From the NCBI GenBank assembly GCA_003140115.1, contig PLIQ01000071.1, positions 1,250 through 16,634 of the forward strand: a stretch of 15,385 nt of DNA. Direction: 5' to 3'. Positions 11,322 through 15,385 of the stretch are shown in pieces. The notes under the pieces were generated by a model. The model was not told where the DNA came from and ran no database searches. It saw only the letters and a program-made list of their open reading frames with translations. Made by a program: the position numbers and the translations under genes. The number at the start of each line of letters is the position of its first letter. Positions within the stretch are counted from its first letter, which is position 1. Source of the DNA: Actinomycetota bacterium (GTDB taxonomy: Bacteria > Actinomycetota > Actinomycetes > Streptosporangiales > Streptosporangiaceae).

Positions 11322-13061
11322 GGGGCGGGCCTTGCTGGGCCCGGGCACGGGCACGGGCACGGGCAGGGGCACGGGCACGAAGCCGTTGGACGGCGCGGGA
11401 ACCTCGCCGGCGTCGGCGAAGGCCGGCTCGGCCAGCTCGGCGGGGCTGGCCAGCTCCGCTAGCTCGACGCGGTTGCGGCCGTGCCGCTTGGCCGTGTACA
11501 GGGCCGCGTCGGCTAGGCGCTCGAGCCGTTCCAGGGTGCCCGCGTGGTCGGGGAAGGCGGCCACCCCGACGGAGACCGTGACCATCACGTCGCTGCCCGG
11601 CAGGGTGATTTCCGCGATCGCCGCGCGGATCCGCTCGGCGATCTCCAGCGCCGCGCCGGCCTCGGTGTCGGGCAGCAGGACCGCGAACTCCTCGCCGCCG
11701 TTGCGGCCGGCGAAGTCCCGGCTGCGCAGCGCGGTCCGGAGCGTCGCGCCGACGTTGGCCAGGACCTGGTCGCCCACCGGGTGCCCGCGCTGGTCGTTGA
11801 TCTGCTTGAAGTGGTCGAGGTCGAGCACGAGCAGCGCGAGCGGCGCCTTGGTCATCAAGGCCTGGGCGAACGTCCGCTTCAGCGCGTCGGTGACCGCGCG
11901 CTTGTTGGGCAGCCCGGTCAGGCCGTCGGTGGCGGCGCGGATCTCGGCCACGGCCAGGTTGCGGAGGTTGGCCAGGACGGGCGCGGCCAGGCCGACCGAG
12001 TCGCGGATCCGCTGCTCCTCGGCGTCGGAATAGCGAGCCGGCCGGCTGAGCAGGACCGAGCCGATCACCTCGCCCCCGACGGTGAGCGGGACGCACGTGG
12101 AGACGCCGGGCACGGGGGCGCATACCGAGCAGCACAGCAGGGCGGGCCGCCCGCCGTTCTCCTGGTGGGTGCGGCCCGAGCGCACCGCCAGGCACGAGCG
12201 CGGCTCCGCGCCGCGCAGGGTCCCGGCCAGCGCCGAGCCGGCTGGCAGGGGCGTGACCGCCTCCAGCCGGTCCGCGCTGTTGTTGCGGTTGAGCACCACC
12301 GCGCTGGTCTGCGTCAGGCTGCGCTCGAGGTGGCGCTGCAGGAGCCGGTACGTGTCGTCCTCGTCGTTGGCGAGCTGCAGGATGTCCGCGAACTCCGCCT
12401 GGTCCTGGCTGGGGGCCAGGTCCCGGCGGATGCGGCCGATCCCGAGGCCCAGGAACAGCAAACCGATCGCGATGCCCAGCACCGCGACGCCGATGAGCAC
12501 GCCGGTGTCGCGGACCACGGCGGCGTCCGCCTGCGTGTGGTCGATGTGCGCATCGTTCACCTCCTTCTGGATCAGCGCGTCCAGGTGCGCGCTGGCCGGC
12601 TGGTAGACGGCGGTCAGCTGGGCGGCGAGCATCCCGGCGGGCTGTGCGGTGAGGGCGAACGTGCTGAGCAGGTCGCGGACGGCGGTCCACTGCCCGATGA
12701 ACAGCACGAGGTCGGCGTGCTCGGCCGGCGGGTCGCCGACGTGCAGCGCCTCCAGCGAGAACAGCTCACTGTCGATCGCGGGCAGCAGGCTGGTGTCGAG
12801 CGAACCGAGCAGCCGGGACCGCTGCGCGGGCTGGGTGGTCAGGGCGGCCTGTTCCCCGGTGGCGTACGCGGCGTCGATGTCCCGGGCCAGCTGGTTGGTC
12901 ACGATCGCGGTGGTCAGCTCGTCGCCCGCGATCGCGTCGCCCTGGTCCTCGGCCGAGCGGGTATTCAGGATGCCGACGGCGGCTACCGCGACCACCGCCA
13001 GCGCGAGCGCGATGCAGAGCGCTACGAGCGAGCGGGTCGCGGCCCTAGCGAGCGTCCGCAT
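11145..13061 (-). CDS. Membrane GAF-GGDEF diguanylate cyclase
   Basis: Predicted to make cyclic di-GMP from two GTP at the inner face of the membrane. Of 638 residues, TM1 is at about 11-33, an extracytoplasmic helical sensor at about 34-186, TM2 at 187-209, a GAF-like domain at about 225-370 with Cys290, 310, 311, 314 and 323, and a GGDEF domain at about 375-533. The active site is intact as GGEEF (455-459), and RSRD (446-449) exactly five residues before it is the inhibitory I-site, so product feedback is likely. A Val-Pro repeat follows. Residues 581-638 are coded antisense to the kynA 3' end and look like incidental sequence. ATG at 13059-13061 follows TTAGGACAG. No EAL or HD-GYP domain is present. 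The input signal is unknown. Confidence 0.92.
   Translation of the reverse strand: MRTLARAATRSLVALCIALALAVVAVAAVGILNTRSAEDQGDAIAGDELTTAIVTNQLARDIDAAYATGEQAALTTQPAQRSRLLGSLDTSLLPAIDSELFSLEALHVGDPPAEHADLVLFIGQWTAVRDLLSTFALTAQPAGMLAAQLTAVYQPASAHLDALIQKEVNDAHIDHTQADAAVVRDTGVLIGVAVLGIAIGLLFLGLGIGRIRRDLAPSQDQAEFADILQLANDEDDTYRLLQRHLERSLTQTSAVVLNRNNSADRLEAVTPLPAGSALAGTLRGAEPRSCLAVRSGRTHQENGGRPALLCCSVCAPVPGVSTCVPLTVGGEVIGSVLLSRPARYSDAEEQRIRDSVGLAAPVLANLRNLAVAEIRAATDGLTGLPNKRAVTDALKRTFAQALMTKAPLALLVLDLDHFKQINDQRGHPVGDQVLANVGATLRTALRSRDFAGRNGGEEFAVLLPDTEAGAALEIAERIRAAIAEITLPGSDVMVTVSVGVAAFPDHAGTLERLERLADAALYTAKRHGRNRVELAELASPAELAEPAFADAGEVPAPSNGFVPVPLPVPVPVPGPSKARPLPQAPHGPQVREGGVPQRALQVGGTGRAARAAPRADRPLHHLDVVVPPLLHALVEVDQ
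11326..11343 (+). terminator. Weak GC hairpin after kynA
   Basis: CGGGCC (11326-11331) and GGCCCG (11338-11343) can pair with a 6-nt loop, starting 5 bases past the kynA stop. No U-run follows; the GGGCAC repeat comes next. This may end the kynUA transcript in the U-independent way seen in GC-rich bacteria, but the evidence is thin, and the same bases code for part of the cyclase tail on the other strand. Confidence 0.3.
11343..11378. repeat. Hexanucleotide tandem repeat (GGGCAC)6
   Basis: Six consecutive 6-bp units, with one variant (GGGCAG, the fourth). On the minus strand they code the Val-Pro/Leu-Pro run (VPVPLPVPVPVP) near residue 561-572 of the diguanylate cyclase. Slippage would add or remove a dipeptide while keeping the frame. 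Confidence 0.9.
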
Positions 13062-13087
13062 TCATCTGTCCTAACCCGGCGATCTGT

Positions 13088-13126
13088 GCCATAAAAGACA
13101 TATGCCATAAAAACCTAGGCCATAAA
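13088..13126. repeat. Three direct repeats of GCCATAAA (TTTATGGC)
   Basis: Exact copies lie at 13088-13095, 13104-13111 and 13119-13126, spaced 16 and 15 bp apart, 27-65 bp upstream of the cyclase ATG. Read in the direction of that gene they are TTTATGGC. Spacing near 1.5 helical turns suggests a possible multi-site operator. The surrounding 13085-13225 is strikingly AT-rich for this window. Confidence 0.6.
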
Positions 13127-13230
13127 GAATGTACGATGACAAGCATATCGGAAAGCGGCGGACCTGAATAGAATGCGCGACCGTTATAATTATCCGGTGG
13201 CTCGGGTCGTGTTAATATACCTCGGCCTAG

Positions 13231-13416
13231 GCGCAGGCCCGGGACCAGCTGAGGGACCCGCTTGCGGTAGCGCGGATAATCGTCGGGAAATTCGGCCAGC
13301 ATGAGCCGTTCCTCGATATGCAGCTTGATCTCCACCAGCAGGAGGAAAACCGGAAAGGCGACGATCCAGCGCCCGCCGCCGGAGGGGCGGGGTGGGTGTC
13401 GGGGAGCGGGGACCAC
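13231..13416 (-). pseudogene. Truncated isoprenylcysteine carboxyl methyltransferase-like remnant
   Basis: The minus strand codes a hydrophobic segment followed by KLHIEERLMLAEFPDDYPRY and then RKRVPQLVPGL. This matches the conserved C-terminal end of ICMT/PEMT-type membrane methyltransferases (EERLL..FG..Y..Y...VP.LIPG). Everything N-terminal is missing: guaA stops at 13441, in the same frame, right before it. The natural stop also seems lost, because the frame runs on through the AT-rich stretch to 13045. With no complete domain and no clear start it is best read as a relic of a gene once downstream of guaA. A short expressed peptide cannot be excluded. Confidence 0.55.
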
Positions 13417-13440
13417 GGTGCGTTCGGCGGGAAAAGGCTT

Positions 13441-15003
13441 TTACTCCCACTCGATGGTGGCAGGAGGCTTACTGGTGACGTCCAGGACGACGCGGTTGAC
13501 CTCGGGGACCTCGTTGGTGACGCGGGTGGAGATCCGGGCCAGCACGTCCGGGGGCAGCCGGGCCCAGTCCGCGGTCATGGCGTCCTCGCTGGTCACCGGG
13601 CGGAGCACGAGCGGATGGCCGTAGCTGCGGCCGTCCCCCTGCACGCCCACCGAGCGCACGTCGGCCAGCAGCACGACCGGGCACTGCCAGACCAGGGAGT
13701 CGAGCCCGGCGGCCGACATCTCCTCGCGGACGATCGCGTCGGCCTCACGCAGGACCGCGAGCCGGTCCGCGGTCACCTCGCCGACGATCCTGATGGCCAG
13801 GCCGGGTCCGGGGAACGGCTGGCGGCGGACGATGGCCTGGGGCAGGCCGAGTTCGGACCCGACCCGGCGCACCTCGTCCTTGAACAGCGCGCGCAGCGGC
13901 TCGACCAGGCGGAACTTCAGGTCGTCGGGGAGGCCGCCCACATTGTGGTGGGACTTGATGTTCGCGGTGCCGGTGCCGCCGCCGGACTCGACCACGTCCG
14001 GGTACAGCGTGCCCTGGACCAGGAACTCGCACGCTTCGCCGTGCTCGCCGGCCTCGGCGGTGATCTCCCGGGCGGCGCGCTCGAACGCGCGGATGAACTC
14101 GCGGCCGATGATTTTCCGCTTCTCCTCCGGGTCGGTCACCCCGGCCAGCGCGGTCAAGAACACGTCGGCCTCGGTGGCGACCTTGAGCCGGACGCCGGTG
14201 GCGGCCACGAAATCCTGCTCGACCTGGTCCGCCTCGCCCTTGCGCAGCAGGCCGTGATCGACGAACACGCAGGTCAGGCGGTCGCCGATGGCGCGCTGGA
14301 CGAGCGCCGCGGCGACCGCGGAGTCCACCCCGCCGGACAGGCCGCAGATCGCCCGGCTGCCGCCGACCTGCTCGCGGATCGCTTCCACCTGGTCCTCGAC
14401 GATGTTCAGCATGGTCCAGGACGGCCGACACCCGGCCAGTTCCAGGAAGCGGGCCAGGATCCGGGTGCCGTACTCGGTGTGCATCACCTCCGGGTGGAAC
14501 TGCACGCCGAACAAGCCCTGGTCCGGGTTCTCCACCGCGGCCACCGGCGTGGCTGGCGTGCGCGCGGTCACGGTGAAGCCGGGCGGGGCCGCGGCGACGG
14601 TGTCGCCGTGCGACATCCACACCTGCTGCTGGGCGGGCGTGCCGGAGAGGAGGCGGCTGGGGTCGGTCTGCAGGGTGGTGGCGCCGTACTCGGCCAGGCC
14701 GGTCCGCTCCACCGTGCCGCCCAGCTCGGCCACCAGCAGCTGGAAGCCGTAGCAGATGCCGAGGATGGGGACGCCGGCCTGGAGCAGGCCTGGGGGCGCG
14801 GGCGGGGCGCCGTCGGCGTAGACCGAGGACGGGCCGCCGGACAAGATGATGGCCTTCGGGTGCCGGGCCAGCATCTGCTCGGCCGGCATGGTCGAGGGGA
14901 CGATCTCGGAGTAGACGTGACACTCGCGCACCCGCCGGGCGATCAGCTGCGCGTACTGCGCGCCGAAGTCCACCACTAGCACGGTATCGAAGCCGCTGGG
15001 CAC
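13441..15003 (-). CDS. guaA: GMP synthase (glutamine-hydrolysing)
   Basis: Converts XMP to GMP using ATP and ammonia from glutamine, the step after GuaB. The 520-residue protein has an N-terminal class I glutamine amidotransferase with Cys84 (GICYGFQLL) and His170/Glu172 (VQFHPEV). An ATP-pyrophosphatase domain with the P-loop SGGVDS (223-228) comes next. The C-terminal dimerisation domain includes [16 protein letters not shown] and ends in the typical [13 protein letters not shown]. The start is GTG at 15001-15003, with GGAAGGCGG upstream. It is separated by one base from the stop of the upstream CBS protein gene, so the two are almost certainly co-transcribed and translationally coupled. 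Confidence 0.98.
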   Translation of the reverse strand: MPSGFDTVLVVDFGAQYAQLIARRVRECHVYSEIVPSTMPAEQMLARHPKAIILSGGPSSVYADGAPPAPPGLLQAGVPILGICYGFQLLVAELGGTVERTGLAEYGATTLQTDPSRLLSGTPAQQQVWMSHGDTVAAAPPGFTVTARTPATPVAAVENPDQGLFGVQFHPEVMHTEYGTRILARFLELAGCRPSWTMLNIVEDQVEAIREQVGGSRAICGLSGGVDSAVAAALVQRAIGDRLTCVFVDHGLLRKGEADQVEQDFVAATGVRLKVATEADVFLTALAGVTDPEEKRKIIGREFIRAFERAAREITAEAGEHGEACEFLVQGTLYPDVVESGGGTGTANIKSHHNVGGLPDDLKFRLVEPLRALFKDEVRRVGSELGLPQAIVRRQPFPGPGLAIRIVGEVTADRLAVLREADAIVREEMSAAGLDSLVWQCPVVLLADVRSVGVQGDGRSYGHPLVLRPVTSEDAMTADWARLPPDVLARISTRVTNEVPEVNRVVLDVTSKPPATIEWE

Positions 15004-15004
15004 G

Positions 15005-15385
15005 CTAACCGCCTTCCACCTGGGATTTCTCTGAGGAGTCTAGCCGGGCCGCGGGAACGGCCGCGTCGGTGCGGGGCGCGATGCGCAGGCGGGCGATGCG
15101 GCGGCCGTCGAGCTCGGTGACCGTGATCGTGTGCCCGGCCACCTGCACGCTGGCCCCGGTCGACGGCAGGTCGCCGAGCATGGCCAGGACGTAGCCCGCG
15201 GCCGTCTCGTAAGGGCCTTCGGGCAGGGTGATCCCGGTCTGTTCGGCGAACTCGTCCAGGTTGAGCAGGCCGTCCACCTCGACCTCGCCGCCGCGCAGCG
15301 TGGTCGCCTGGCGCTGCTCGGTGTCGTATTCGTCCCTGATGTCGCCGATCAGCTCCTCGACCAGGTCCTCCAGGGTGACGATGCC
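15005..15385 (-). CDS. CorC/HlyC-type CBS domain protein, C-terminal part
   Basis: Only the last 126 residues are in the window; the gene continues past the right edge. The visible sequence opens with [21 protein letters not shown], the signature end of the CBS pair in the CNNM/CorC/TlyC family. A CorC_HlyC transporter-associated domain follows (about 35-110: [34 protein letters not shown]). Members are membrane or membrane-associated proteins linked to Mg2+/divalent cation transport; 'hemolysin' names are historical. Whether this copy has the N-terminal DUF21 membrane domain cannot be seen here. The stop TAG (15005-15007) is one base before the guaA GTG. Confidence 0.88.
   Translation of the reverse strand, partial: GIVTLEDLVEELIGDIRDEYDTEQRQATTLRGGEVEVDGLLNLDEFAEQTGITLPEGPYETAAGYVLAMLGDLPSTGASVQVAGHTITVTELDGRRIARLRIAPRTDAAVPAARLDSSEKSQVEGG

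Noticed and set aside
11500..13061. Cyclase gene as a novel signalling system with kynUA
   Set aside because: Convergent orientation and overlap alone do not show a shared system; I keep only the overlap itself as a finding.
11544..13094. 516-codon plus-strand frame antisense to the cyclase gene
   Set aside because: The cyclase strand has membrane segments, an I-site and GGEEF; the antisense frame has only low-complexity Arg/Gly/Val/Gln sequence.
13184..13193. TATAAT at 13185-13190 as a plus-strand promoter
   Set aside because: The hexamer is perfect, but no plus-strand gene lies downstream and no -35 is visible; it is probably part of the AT-rich island.
13318..14979. 553-codon plus-strand frame antisense to guaA
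   Set aside because: Same cause. guaA is intact with all catalytic residues.

Overview
The window comes from the chromosome of a high-GC actinomycete. The evidence is the strong G/C bias at third codon positions, GTG starts (guaA, guaB3, groES), a groES-groEL pair whose GroEL has a His-rich tail (the actinobacterial GroEL1 type), a CBS-less GuaB3 paralogue coded right behind guaB, and an actinobacterial-type TrpRS. The sequence does not fix the genus. A Streptosporangiales-like soil actinomycete would fit, but that is a guess.

Layout. Bases 113-3779 (minus strand) hold guaB, guaB3 and trpS in one compact run; guaB and guaB3 overlap by 4 bp. Bases 3870-5270 (minus) encode a secreted S53 (sedolisin) peptidase. 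Bases 5395-5439 are a strong hairpin terminator for groEL. Bases 5453-7468 (minus) are groES-groEL1, driven by a promoter whose predicted start point falls on a perfect CIRCE operator (7565-7591). A divergent plus-strand block follows: a long coiled-coil protein of unknown function (7771-9267), then kynU and kynA (9317-11321), two steps of tryptophan degradation to anthranilate. A membrane GAF-GGEEF diguanylate cyclase (11145-13061, minus) converges on kynA and overlaps its last 177 bp in antisense. Bases 13062-13440 hold an unusually AT-rich stretch with three TTTATGGC repeats and a truncated isoprenylcysteine methyltransferase-like remnant. guaA (13441-15003) and the 3' end of a CorC/HlyC-type CBS protein close the window, one base apart.

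How it fits together. IMP dehydrogenase (guaB) and GMP synthase (guaA) are the two steps from IMP to GMP; GTP is also the substrate of the diguanylate cyclase, so the window runs from IMP to a c-di-GMP enzyme, though a regulatory link is only inference. Tryptophan appears twice, charged by TrpRS and degraded by KynA/KynU. The kynurenine formamidase needed between KynA and KynU is not in the window. HrcA-type heat-shock control of groESL is directly visible.

I saw no phage, transposase, CRISPR array, toxin-antitoxin pair, tRNA/rRNA or biosynthetic cluster. The least explained parts are the 23-heptad coiled-coil protein, the antisense gene overlap with its GGGCAC repeat, and the AT-rich island before the cyclase gene.
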